A stretch of DNA of 64,000 bases from Effrenium voratum (GCA_963377175.1 CAUJNA010003241.1:551001-615000), one strand, 5' to 3'; positions 26,287 through 35,608 are shown, counted from the stretch's first letter. The notes: generated from the sequence alone by a model not told the origin. Numbers and translations are program-made.

Positions 26287-26400
26287 CTAGGTCCCCCCCA
26301 GTAGTGGCCTTTTACCAACCTTTTTTGGGGAGGGTTCCCCTACTGAAATAGACTACCAAAAAAAGGTACCCTTATTCTCACCTCTCTACTGGAGGACCTA
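26287..26400. mobile_element. MITE-like element, family 1, copy 1 (114 bp)
   Basis: The ends are inverted repeats: CTAGGTCCCCCCAGTAG on the left and CTACTGGAGGACCTAG on the right (15 of 16 paired bases after one indel). Shared interior blocks are GGGTTCCCCTACTGAAATAG and CCCTTATTCTCACCTCTC. Further copies lie at 33770-33882 and 39526-39643, and a left-half copy at about 63231-63307. Too short to code; a non-autonomous DNA element is likely. Confidence 0.88.
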
Positions 26401-27125
26401 GCCGGGCAAATGGAAAAGTAGACTACACGTGTATCTGTCAATCTCATTCACGAGGAACATGCCCCTTTTAAACCAGAATCAAATCATGTCCTCAATCCAA
26501 TTTACTCAGCATTCATGTCAGAGCGCCCTCTTTTGTCTTGTTGGAGCCCTAATCGCGGCCCGTGGATGATGTTGAGGAGAACACCAGATGGAACATAGCC
26601 GCCGGCAGTTGTCCTTTTTCGCGCTGCTTTGATTCGCGAGAACTCGGAGCCATATCTCTGGCAACATACTGCGTTGATGGCGATGGCCGTTCTCATGTGA
26701 CCACATTACTTCTCCCAAAATGGGGTGTTTCCTCTCAGTTTGCCTGTAAACCAAGCCGAGAAGAGTAGCCTCAAAACAGAAACCCCGCCCAAGCCGCTTT
26801 CGTTGCCTTTTTTTGGGGGGGGGGCATTCTTTCAAAGAATCCCAAGGCTTACGGCACTCACTGTGAGGGTTTTTTTTCTGGTGCGGAGGCTTACGGCAAG
26901 GGCATGCTGTTGCCATGCTGTTGCCTGTGCTGTTGCTCACTCGTTGAGTTCCTGGGCTAAAGGTCACTTTTGGCTTGGTGAACAAAACGTTCAGACTTGT
27001 TTTGGCCAACTCGATCGGAAGTGAGGTTGCCATGTGTAAGAAGTATTGTGGCAACAGTGGGCAAGAAAACCACAGAGAGGCTTGAAAGGTTTACCAGACC
27101 TCCAAACAGACCATTTTTCCCCCCA

Positions 27126-27133
27126 AATCCAAG
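27126..27133 (+). repeat. Target-site duplication, left copy
   Basis: AATCCAAG directly precedes the transposon and is repeated exactly at 31545-31552 just after it. Eight bases fits the duplication size reported for KDZ/Zisupton and also hAT elements. Confidence 0.8.
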
Positions 27134-27174
27134 CAGAAGGGGCCGCCATGGGGCCTGCGTTTTTGAAGTACAGT
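27134..27174 (+). repeat. Left terminal inverted repeat of the transposon
   Basis: The first 41 bases pair with the reverse complement of 31504-31544 at 33 positions. The conserved core is GGGCCGCCATGGGGCCTG followed by a mismatch and GTTTTT, then AGT and AGT blocks. The outermost base differs between the two ends, so the exact edge rests on the target duplication. Confidence 0.85.
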
Positions 27175-27235
27175 AAAATCATTAAAAAACAGAAAAAAAA
27201 ACACAAAAAACAACAAAACAAATCGTGGAAAACCG

Positions 27236-27329
<94 letters not shown>
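27236..27329. repeat. Poly-A run of 94 bases
   Basis: It is an uninterrupted homopolymer on the + strand inside the transposon 5' region, between the left inverted repeat and the gene. Further A-rich (about 27401-27475) and T-rich (about 27528-27582) tracts follow; these are rough inverses and could pair. The homopolymer length may be affected by sequencing error. Confidence 0.9.
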
Positions 27330-27330
<1 letters not shown>

Positions 27331-27710
27331 AGACAAGCTCAGGTAAGTCACCTCCTTTTATTTCCCTCTCATGACTGTTGTTTGGGGCTTTCTTCGAGGA
27401 AACCCAAAAAAACCAAAAAAAAAAACAAAAACAAAACAAAAACAACCAAACAAAAACAAAACAAAAAAAACCAATCTGGCAGACAAAAGCTCAGGCAAGC
27501 CACCTCCTGTCATTTCCCTCTCAGGATTGTTTTTTTTTTTTTGTTTTTTTTGTTTTTTTTTGTTTTTTTTTGTTTTTTTTGGGTTTCCCGGAGTGTTTTC
27601 CTCTGTTGCACTTCTTGCTCCATGCTGCGTCTGGATCTGCATCTACTTTTCCCTCTTCTGGTAGCCTGCTCAAGTAAGTCTCAGCTCATTCCCTCTTCTT
27701 TCAAGTAGTC
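27331..27710 (+). promoter_or_regulatory. Transposase 5' leader with possible intron and a duplicated donor-like block
   Basis: A block CAGACAA..GCTCAGGTAAGTC..CCTCC..TTTCCCTCTCA occurs at about 27330-27372 and again at about 27479-27524 with GGCAAGCC instead of GGTAAGTC. A third, weaker version, GCTCAAGTAAGTC, is at 27668-27680. CAG|GTAAGT at 27341-27348 is a strong splice donor. The pyrimidine-rich CCCTCTTCTTTCAAG (acceptor AG 27704-27705, just before the ATG at 27711) could be its acceptor. A leader intron is therefore possible but unproven. GCTCAAG resembles only the last bases of the dinoflagellate spliced leader. Confidence 0.4.
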
Positions 27711-30700
27711 ATGGCTCTCGAGGCGGAGGATATGACCGTGGACCATCTCAGGGAGGTGCTCGATGGCATGGTTTGCAGGAACTCCACCAGTCCTATTACC
27801 TTGGCAGAGCAACCGCCTGGCTCTTTCAACCCGGTCAACTTCCCCTGTGCGGACTTGCTCCACACAGACAACGCGAGCGTGCACCTCTTCGATGTCATCT
27901 TCAACTACCGCAAGGAGATTGACTTTACCGTGTTGGAGCGCGAGTACAAGCGAGACATTGAAAATGAAGATCTGGACCTTATTTCTGCACCCTTCGGCTT
28001 GCAGAAGAAAGTGGGCAAGGATGTAAAACTCCAGATGGTCATCCTGAAAGCATTGGATGGATCTTATACCATTTGGAAGCACTTCATCTTCCCCCAGAAA
28101 TGCAAGGCCCCTCTCTTCATGAAGCTCGGCTTCGGAGTTGCCAAGCGCGCCATCTGGATGCAGGAGCCCAAGCTCGGCAGAAAGATCGTGCAATACTGCA
28201 TTGAGACCATGGGTGGTCGGCAGTTCAAGTGTGCGGAGCTGTCGAGCAACGCCATCGTGAAGTCCAAGACTGTTTCCTCATTCGAGGACAAGACAGATGA
28301 GGAAGTGGATGCGGGGTTCGATTTCATTTTGGCACATGGCCCCAGGAGCTCATCTGAAATGCAGCAGCTGCGATGGATGACAAAGGAGTTGCGCCGGAAA
28401 GCTTCTCCCATCCATGGATGGCCTCAGGCCTTGGTTGGCCGCGCTCTTCGGAACTTGGCTTCGGATGGCGCTTTGGCCCGCAAGGAGTTCGATTGGCCCA
28501 TCCCCTTGACGACCAAGTATTACCATTCCTGGCTCTTGGAGATCATGGAGGAGATATGGGACTTCGATCTCTCAGCCTTCACCATGCTGGGGGAGGCGGG
28601 CGCGGGAAAGAGCCCGTTGGGTAGGAGCGTCCTGATGGCACAGGTGCGCCACAACAAGGCGCGCTTCAACTTGTCGGGTCAGCCTTGTATCCGCTCTACG
28701 CCGGAGATTGACTTTCTTCGTGGCGAACAGGGGTCCGTGCTCATGGGCGATTTCCTGGATGACACATCCTTGCACATGCTCCCGATGAAGTTGCTCAAGG
28801 CATTCCTGGATGTCGGGCTCTATGAGAGCATGTGTTGGGCTCGATGGGGTGCGACAAAATGGGTTCAAAACGAACCTCGTGCCGTCGCAGATAACACCTA
28901 TGATGATGGTGTTTCCGAGGAGCCTGCGTATGCCAACACCGTCAGCTTCGAGACTTTCTTCAAGCTCATGCGCCCCAGCATTGTGGAAAGTGCCACTCTC
29001 GCCCACATGGATGCTGTCTTCAAGAGAACTTGCATCTTGCTCAATACGAAGACTCACGTCTACTACAGGAAGGCGGGCATCAACACCGAGGCAGTGCCGC
29101 GTGTGTGGGAGATCAACGCGGAATATCTCACCGAGGAGGGCAAACGTCTATATGGTCTTCACAAGGGTGGAACCAAGGAGATCACAGATGACTTCGTCGA
29201 GGAGGTGAAGAAGGAGCAGCTGTGGGTGGAGGCGGTCATGCACAAGCGCTTCGCAGAGAGGAGTCGCAGCAAGGAGGATGAAGAGGAAGATGCCAAGCGC
29301 AATCGGATTCGGGAGCAAGTTTTCGGAGAGAGGCCAGCGGCGGTTCCTTCGGTGACTCAGCAAATGCAAGACAAGCAGAAGCGTGCCCTTGAGAAGTCTG
29401 CAGTGTCGGTCAAGAAGGAGAAGTTTGAGATGGAGCAGGAGGGGGTCTTCAAGAAAGCTAAGACATGGAGCTTGAATATGCAGTCTTCTGGCAGCGTGAT
29501 CGACTTGGACTCTTCCCCGCAGAAAGTCGTGTCACCTTCACCTGTTGCCCCAGACCACGCTCAGCCAAAGGAAGCAACCAGAGCAGCAAGCTCCTTGTTG
29601 TGCAGCCAAGAATCCATAGAGATGGACCAAGCAGCTGAGGAGATGGATGAGGCCTGGCTTCATCCTGCTGGCTGCGGTGCTTCGAACGAGACCTACTCGG
29701 AGGTGTGCCTTTGCAATTCTCTTCGCAGCCTTGGGTGCCCCATTTCTTACGACAAGAATGGCCCGTTCACTGCGGCTGATGGATGTGAGATGTTGGCCCC
29801 CTTAGGTGCCACTTTGAAGTTAGTGTCTACAAACAGCAAGCTGCAGCCAGGCAAGTTTATCGTGCTGGACACAACAAGAAGCCATTTCTTCGCTGTCATC
29901 AACGCGAACGGGAAGGTGCAGAAAGTCGACGATGGCATGCATGCGTACATCTCGGCGGATGTCTTTGCGGAGTTCATGAAGAGTCCGATGTACCATGTTT
30001 TCAAGCTGACCTTCATGTGCGCTGGTGCCTCAAGCCTATGCCCTGCTTTTCATATTCCCGGTGGCGCGCTCTCCAAGCCTGTGTACAGCACACACATGAA
30101 GAGTTGCTCGTGTGGACACAAGGCTTTGTCCAAAGCTCATGACATCGAGGCGGTCGTCTATTCCAGGAGTGGTCCATCTGATGCAATCGTCCGGACTATG
30201 CGCTGCACAGCTTGGGGTTGCAGGAAGACCTACGGCCCCAATTTTGTCAATGTCGATGGATGCAAACTGAACACCGCCAACCCGCAGGACATTCAGAAGG
30301 TCTTGTTCGTGAACGTGAAGCGTGGCTTCAGCTTGGAGTACTTGCAGTACCACACCCAGCTTGAGTTCCGTGCATTTGTTTCATCCAGAGCCATCCAGGA
30401 TGTGTACGAGAATGTCTACGGCACCGTGGATGATACGGACTTCACTCGCTTCCGGAAGGCTCACGCAGATGCAATTATGTACTGGGCGGCATTGCAGGAG
30501 TTGTCTTCCCTTGGCATCAACCAACCCATTGAGATCGGCAACGAACTCTCCGAGATCTCTTTGGCTGCGTATGACAAGCACCTGCACTCCAAAGGCTTCC
30601 CCCCTCGAAACAAAGCTTCTGTCACAGAGCTAGTTGGCGATGGACATGCCAAAGTCCATGTGAAGTGCTCTGAGGTTGCGCCGCACCAAGGCAAGCCCCG

Positions 30701-31265
30701 CAAGAATGGAAAGGGCAAGCCGTACGGGCACGGGTGGTTCATGATCGTCGACCCCAAGAACTTGCAAGTGCTTTCGGTTTCCTGCATGAGCAAGCCAGAG
30801 AACAACGAAGTTGTGAAGGACTCACTGTTGAAGATCTTGCCCATGTACAAGAAGGTTAACTGCTTCGTGCTGGATCGGAACTGCGCCTTCATGCCGCAAG
30901 CCCTGGAGGTGAAAGAATTCAAGCAGGTGAAGTATTGGACCATCGACTGCTTCCATGCCACTGGGCACAAGAAGACATGCAAGTGCAACCCTCTGCATGT
31001 GCCGCGGTTGGCCAAGCGGTTGAAGCACGTGAACACGTCTGCGGCAGAGCAAGTGTTCGCGTGGTTTCGGAGCTACGCACGTGTGCTGAACGAATCCTCT
31101 CCTCTCCGGCACGCCTTCAAGGTGCTCTACTACTGCAAGATGCATAACCAAGCGATCCGCAACAAGAAGGCCACGTACATCAACCAGCACGGCCAGCAGA
31201 AGCGCAAGCGTGTGGCCAAGCCCTATCAGTGCTCCTCCGTCTACAAGAAACCGTCCGCCAAGTGA
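27711..31265 (+). CDS. KDZ-like transposase with N-terminal P-loop NTPase-like region (1,184 aa)
   Basis: Single intronless frame. Residues 1-270 are unrecognised. Residues 294-301, GEAGAGKS, match Walker A, and VLMGDFLDD (343-351) a Walker B-like strand. Residues 500-575 are highly charged and probably helical. SVIDLDSS (595-602) fits a SUMO-interaction motif. Residues 655-765 have Cys-rich CLCNSL and SHFFAVI with His725, compatible with a papain-like fold. CSCG(799-802)...CTAWGC(832-837) forms a CxC-type zinc cluster. The C-terminal core has GDGHAK (D978), VLDRNC (D1055), DCFHATGHKKTC, then NTSAAEQ (E1113) and a conserved HN (1145-1146), the arrangement expected of KDZ transposases. A basic tail KRKR (1164-1167) could be a nuclear signal. 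The gene supplies transposition of this element. ATG 27711 is the first in frame. The hAT alternative is less likely because no hATC motif is seen. Confidence 0.8.
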   Translation: MALEAEDMTVDHLREVLDGMVCRNSTSPITLAEQPPGSFNPVNFPCADLLHTDNASVHLFDVIFNYRKEIDFTVLEREYKRDIENEDLDLISAPFGLQKKVGKDVKLQMVILKALDGSYTIWKHFIFPQKCKAPLFMKLGFGVAKRAIWMQEPKLGRKIVQYCIETMGGRQFKCAELSSNAIVKSKTVSSFEDKTDEEVDAGFDFILAHGPRSSSEMQQLRWMTKELRRKASPIHGWPQALVGRALRNLASDGALARKEFDWPIPLTTKYYHSWLLEIMEEIWDFDLSAFTMLGEAGAGKSPLGRSVLMAQVRHNKARFNLSGQPCIRSTPEIDFLRGEQGSVLMGDFLDDTSLHMLPMKLLKAFLDVGLYESMCWARWGATKWVQNEPRAVADNTYDDGVSEEPAYANTVSFETFFKLMRPSIVESATLAHMDAVFKRTCILLNTKTHVYYRKAGINTEAVPRVWEINAEYLTEEGKRLYGLHKGGTKEITDDFVEEVKKEQLWVEAVMHKRFAERSRSKEDEEEDAKRNRIREQVFGERPAAVPSVTQQMQDKQKRALEKSAVSVKKEKFEMEQEGVFKKAKTWSLNMQSSGSVIDLDSSPQKVVSPSPVAPDHAQPKEATRAASSLLCSQESIEMDQAAEEMDEAWLHPAGCGASNETYSEVCLCNSLRSLGCPISYDKNGPFTAADGCEMLAPLGATLKLVSTNSKLQPGKFIVLDTTRSHFFAVINANGKVQKVDDGMHAYISADVFAEFMKSPMYHVFKLTFMCAGASSLCPAFHIPGGALSKPVYSTHMKSCSCGHKALSKAHDIEAVVYSRSGPSDAIVRTMRCTAWGCRKTYGPNFVNVDGCKLNTANPQDIQKVLFVNVKRGFSLEYLQYHTQLEFRAFVSSRAIQDVYENVYGTVDDTDFTRFRKAHADAIMYWAALQELSSLGINQPIEIGNELSEISLAAYDKHLHSKGFPPRNKASVTELVGDGHAKVHVKCSEVAPHQGKPRKNGKGKPYGHGWFMIVDPKNLQVLSVSCMSKPENNEVVKDSLLKILPMYKKVNCFVLDRNCAFMPQALEVKEFKQVKYWTIDCFHATGHKKTCKCNPLHVPRLAKRLKHVNTSAAEQVFAWFRSYARVLNESSPLRHAFKVLYYCKMHNQAIRNKKATYINQHGQQKRKRVAKPYQCSSVYKKPSAK

Positions 31266-31465
31266 GATCAGTTTTGATTCAGCCTAGGGCAGCTTCAATC
31301 TCTTTCTGTCACTAAATTAGGGTGACATAGCATTTGATTTGGCAACAGTCCAGCAAACAAGTCTACAAAAAAAAGCTGCCTTGCACAAAGACATGCCCGT
31401 GTGTTCTGGCTCCTTGGTCTAACAAAGAAAAACACAACATAAATACAAATCCTGTTTGCACCACT

Positions 31466-31528
31466 AAAGGCACTACACTGGAAAAACACAGGCCCCAAAA
31501 GGCACTACACTGGAAAAACACAGGCCCC
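31466..31528. repeat. Tandem duplication beside the right transposon end (31-bp unit, 32-bp period)
   Basis: The block from AAAGGCACTACACTGG through AAAAACACAGGCCCC occurs at 31466-31496 and again at 31498-31528, with no internal change. The second copy runs on into the right inverted repeat (CATGGCGGCCC), so the inner half of that terminus is duplicated while the outer half is not. Confidence 0.9.
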
Positions 31529-31544
31529 ATGGCGGCCCGCTCTC
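31504..31544 (-). repeat. Right terminal inverted repeat of the transposon
   Basis: Its reverse complement aligns with 27134-27174 at 33 of 41 positions, with the same 18-bp core and GTTTTT block. It is followed by the right target-duplication copy. Confidence 0.85.
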
Positions 31545-31552
31545 AATCCAAG
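31545..31552 (+). repeat. Target-site duplication, right copy
   Basis: AATCCAAG is identical to 27126-27133 and in the same orientation, immediately outside the right terminus. Confidence 0.8.
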
Positions 31553-31695
31553 GGGGTAAGGGACCAAGGAGTCCAGAAAAAGAATTGGGCTTCAGATTCC
31601 CGCCTTGCGCGGCGGTGTCGTCTTTTTTTCGACCTCGGATTGGCCTGGAGTTTCTTGGAGCTGGACTCCCCAACCGCGCACTCGTTACATGAAAC

Positions 31696-31842
31696 TATGG
31701 CCGTGGTGGTCAAAACCGTTAAACGGGATCCCATTTTGGTTGGGATAGGTGAATGCACCACCCATTTTAGGACCTTTATTTTAGTGGTTGGATTGGGATG
31801 TTCACTGGGGGTGCGATTTGGGCCGTGACCCATAGCCATATG
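31696..31842. repeat. Short inverted-end element, family 4, copy 4
   Basis: It begins CTATGGCCGTGGTGGTCAAA and ends CGTGACCCATAGCCATAT. The interior CCACCCATTTTAGG and GGATTGGGATGTTCACTGGG match the other copies. It lies about 145 bp to the right of the transposon target duplication. Confidence 0.78.
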
Positions 31843-32362
31843 GCAGATGACCCAAGCGGTTCTTGCGTGTGGCTCACAACCTAAGCAAAGCAAACCAGCC
31901 GCACATGCGTTTCTGCAAAGTGTCGGTCTTTCTGCACCGATCATGCGCATCACCATGAATCTTGAGCTCGGCTTTTACCAGATGGGCTTCTCTACATGAG
32001 TCATCCACGGGTTCTTGTCACTTTGCATAGCAACCGTCCAAAGGGGTTCGGAGCCTGCGTTGCACGAAATTGGTGTTGTTTAACATCGCCGGGGTCATGG
32101 TGCACTCATGTTGCATGTTGCATGTTGCTTTTGTTTGTTTGTTGTTTTTTTCTTTTGGTAGATGTTCCACCCCTTGAGCAGGCGGCACACGGGACCACGG
32201 GGCCCGGGTAGCCGCATCTCAGCAAGGGTACTGATGGAGTACCCGAATCGAAGCAACTCTTGGAACGACGTTGCGGGTAAGAAACTAAAGCACTTCCAAG
32301 GGCTCAACCACCGGCAGGTTCCCGCGAAATATGTTTAACACATATACATAGTATGTATGAAC

Positions 32363-32365
<3 letters not shown>

Positions 32366-32393
<28 letters not shown>

Positions 32394-32431
32394 CATACAT
32401 ACATACATACATACATACATACATACATACA

Positions 32432-32460
<29 letters not shown>
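32366..32460. repeat. (ACAT)n microsatellite
   Basis: About 24 perfect ACAT units, complementary in sequence to the TGTA array at 12652-14283, followed by a short ATGCATAA repeat and AT-rich tracts to about 32545. Confidence 0.97.
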
Positions 32461-32464
<4 letters not shown>

Positions 32465-33769
32465 GCAAAAATGCATAAATGCATAAATGCATAAATGCTA
32501 TATATATATATATACACATATATATATATACACATGTATGTATACATGTTCATTATACCAAGATGCCTCCAGTAGCTAATGCGAGCATAACGGAGACATG
32601 GAGTTGCTACCCCAGGCACGTTGAGTTACCGAACTCATAGAGATGAGGGACATGTCGCAAGAAGTGCCGCCAGGGGGGTTCCTTTAATGGATTCGAGTCA
32701 GACCACAATCGGCCTAAGGACAGACCTGACCAGCCAGTTGCTCCTCCATTTTGAGGCTTTTCACTTTACCATGGTGCAAAGCCCTGAATTCGATAGTTTA
32801 AACAATATATGCATGGCAGCATGACAAGCAGGATGTCAGCTAGTGTGCCAGGCGCTTCCTGCCGTTTGCTCTGAATGAAGGTCCCAAACTGCATGAGAGC
32901 CGCTGCATTGATAGTGTTGTTGTGGTTGGTTCGTGATGCCTGGTACTTCATATCTGTTAAATTCACTTGTCTCCCCCTGTTGGCAAATCAATCTGTTTTC
33001 CGTGCTTTCAATTGCTTTTGTAGGATGCACCAGGAATGCTTGGCATGACAGTGGCGTCTAAGCTTTGGCTAGCAAGTGCCAAGCCTGCATAGGCGGCCAG
33101 CGGATGTGGCTGGTCTACACCTGTGTCGAGGTCATGTGGTTCGCAGGCGTTGTCTCTAGCTGATGTTGGCCACGTGAGTGCATCTAGACGGACACGCACA
33201 TGAAGAGAAAGAGGGAGAGCCAGCAGGCGACGGACAGACACAGACAGACGGAGACCAGCGTACAAGGACGAAACTTTGTTGAATTGCTGATGCAGTTCGG
33301 CCTGATGAGGCGGCCTTGTGCAACCACATGAGGAAACGCCCAAAGCATTTGAAGCGAACGGGGCTGGTGCACCAGTTCCTTTGAAGCGGTTGTGGCTTGG
33401 CGAGAATTTGTTGGACATCGACATTTTGGCCCCAGCCAGCTGGGTTGCTGTACAGTTTTTTTCAGGAGTTCCCAAGGGGGAACTCGGGGAGCAATTTCTG
33501 GTTTCATTGAGCACTGCAGCAGTCTGCTGCACAAGGGATTGGAGCGAAAGCGACTGGGTCGGTTGGCATGGTGAAGTCTGCAAGAGTGTGCCTTGTTTCC
33601 TTTCCTGAACTGCTGGGCCTTTGCATGTTTGCGTGTGATATGCACTCGAGGATGTTCGATGTGATATGTGATGGCACGTGAGGACATGCCGCTTTGAGAA
33701 TATGCGGTTTCCATCAACACGGTTCAAAGAGATGAAGGCACCGTAGAAATATGTAGAAATACACAAAGA

Positions 33770-33882
33770 CTAGGTCCCCCAGTAGTGCCCTTTTGCCCTT
33801 TCTTGGGGGAGGGTTCCCCTACTAAAATAGACTACAGAAGAAGTTGGTGCCCTTATCCTAACCTCTCTACTGGAGGACCTAG
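33770..33882. mobile_element. MITE-like element, family 1, copy 2 (113 bp)
   Basis: The left end CTAGGTCCCCCAGTAG and right end CTACTGGAGGACCTAG are inverted repeats with one mismatch. The interior GGGTTCCCCTACTAAAATAG matches copy 1. The most intact copy in the window. Confidence 0.9.
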
Positions 33883-35608
33883 AAGAGGAACACGAAGCAC
33901 CCGTTGCGGCTTCCAGAATCAGATTCGCAGTGTGCAAGCTGGCACCAGAGTTGGATATCTGATAGCAGATGTGTGTTTCCAATGACTGATCCCCTTTGGC
34001 TTGGTATAGAAAGGGAACCAACAGGATGTCGACCATTTTGAGGTACCGGAACTTATTGAATCCCACCCAGATACATCGTCAAGCTCATTTGCTGCATTTA
34101 TCGAGGCGTGGTATTGCCTGATTTCGGCATCGGGGAGAGCATGCCGCCCAACTGTTTCCATCTGATCAAGACTTGGCACATCCATTGATCCCTTGCGCGC
34201 CCTAGCTCCAAACCCTTTAATCTTCGAATATGTCCCGGTGTTGACTGCCGGAGACATGGGTCCACAGAGACCCACCTTTCGTGTAAAGAATCATAATTTG
34301 CAATGCGACAGAGAAAGGCTCGGATGCTGCGAAGCAGCGCATGCTTGCGCGCGCCAAAGAGGGCAAAATCTGGGCTCCATCTTTCTAAGAATAGGGTACA
34401 GCGCGTCCAAAATGGCAATTTTCCTTTAGAGTTCTTTTGATCAATATCCCTAACAAGTTGCCCTCCACAAGAGACCGGCTTGCAGGTTTCCCGTTCAAAA
34501 ACCACCCGTTTCCTCATGTCACGCTCGCTGAAAGTCGGCCATCCGGCGAGTTGGACTCCGCAGTCTTTGGCTCCGGTGCCACCAAAGTGCAGCAATCATG
34601 GCGCCGAAGGCCGCGGAGCTCCGCGAATTCGCGGGCGGTTCGGGCGGTTCGGTTTGGCCTTTTTGTGCCGAAACCAAAAATATGTTCAGTACCCAAAGCC
34701 TTGGTTTCATGGGAAAGTCACATGCTGTCTTTGCTGCTGTTCCTTGTTGCTTATGATTATTTTTTCTCAGAAGCTGCGTTTGGATTTCAACTAACAGGCC
34801 GTGTGCTCGAAGTTTTTGCGAGCTAGCTGTTGCAACATACATGAGTCCCCCTGATGACAAGACTCTGATTCAGCGCCTTTGAGACCACGCCCCGCGCTAG
34901 GGTGTGCAGGGGAGCTCCGAAATGATTTGTTTTCAAATCGAGTGGCATCCGTAGCCCATGCATTGAATTAATTACTTGTCCTTTGTGGGAGGTTTGCTCG
35001 ACTGCGACGGTTTTCTGGAGTCTCCATGACTCGAAACAGGGGTCAACTTTTTGTTTTTCCACCTTTTTGGTTGGCTAGTGACCCCATTTGTTCGATTGTA
35101 CCTGTCTCCCTGACCCCTGGAACCTTCAGGCCCCCCATTTTAGAGGGTTCGGCACTCGACTCCCGCGTGTCATCCCTGTGCCTCGCTTTCAATGGGCTCA
35201 GGGGACGCCAGAGACCACGCCAGAGACCACGCCCGGCAGCTCGCCCAGGTGCGAGAGAAGGGAATGAGACGTGGAACCGGTAGGCTTGGGTCCCCAGAAA
35301 GGACACCACTCGAAGAATTGTCCATTGGATGTGGTGGAATCCATGTTTCCCATTCTATAAAAAATTAGAGGATATATGAATCTATATAAGATCAGCTGGA
35401 TAGGGAATGAGTTGGAATGAGTTGGAACAAATTCCATGGCAAGAAAAAAAAACCACCAGGTAGAACCAGTGGGAGAATGGAATAATATTCACTGGGAAAT
35501 GGGACCCATGGAATGATAACAATGAACCACCAGTTGGGATTTCCAGTCGATATGGTAAGATTATGTTTCCCATTTTATGAAATGAGTGGATATCTTATTC
35601 CTCACTCT

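Larger units (their letters stand above)
20871..27133. other. Stretch between gene B and the transposon, mostly unassigned
   Basis: Contents: a short GGGAAGACCAC tandem (about 23155-23205); a TTTAGTATTGGTTTGC-type low-complexity stretch (about 24450-24790); a diverged direct repeat (about 24836-24925 and 25056-25155, both GGGGTGGCCAYGTACT...GGCTGAG); a 114-bp inverted-end element (26287-26400); and exon-like stretches at 22979-23137 and 25411-25661. No family is recognised in any of them. The right end at 27126-27133 is the left copy of the transposon target duplication. Confidence 0.5.
27134..31544 (+). mobile_element. Complete KDZ-like DNA transposon, 4,411 bp
   Basis: Three features define the element. 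The termini are inverted repeats of 41 bp, 33 of 41 matching, with a perfect 18-bp core GGGCCGCCATGGGGCCTG (27140-27157 on +, and inverted at 31521-31538). A perfect 8-bp duplication AATCCAAG flanks it. A single uninterrupted transposase gene (27711-31265) fills most of the interior. The 5' interior has a 94-base poly-A run and A-rich/T-rich tracts; the 3' interior has a 32-bp duplication next to the right end. It is inserted between Mei2-like genes B and C, outside any recognised exon. The termini and duplication are read directly; KDZ membership is inferred from the protein. Confidence 0.88.

Noticed and set aside
27661..27690. Relict dinoflagellate spliced leader before the transposase
   Set aside because: Only GCTCAAG matches the end of the leader. 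The preceding bases do not fit the rest, so retroposition of an mRNA is not supported, and the inverted termini with target duplication point to a DNA transposon.
27046..27708. 220-codon frame rich in Lys through the poly-A run
   Set aside because: It is only the translation of the A homopolymer and A-rich tracts ahead of the transposase ATG, and it crosses the left transposon end.
27681..31190. Several - strand open frames inside the transposase gene (up to 191 codons)
   Set aside because: They are shadows of a GC-rich, codon-biased + strand gene with recognised motifs. None has independent support.
27134..31544. hAT superfamily assignment for the transposon
   Set aside because: The 8-bp duplication fits hAT too, but no hAT dimerisation motif or BED finger is visible. 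The CxC cluster with the GDGHAK / LDRNC / NTSAAEQ order fits KDZ better. Kept only as an alternative.
33008..33766. 252-codon open frame on the - strand
   Set aside because: The + strand is also partly open, the composition is Ser/His/Thr-rich without motifs, and no splice context or homology is recognised.
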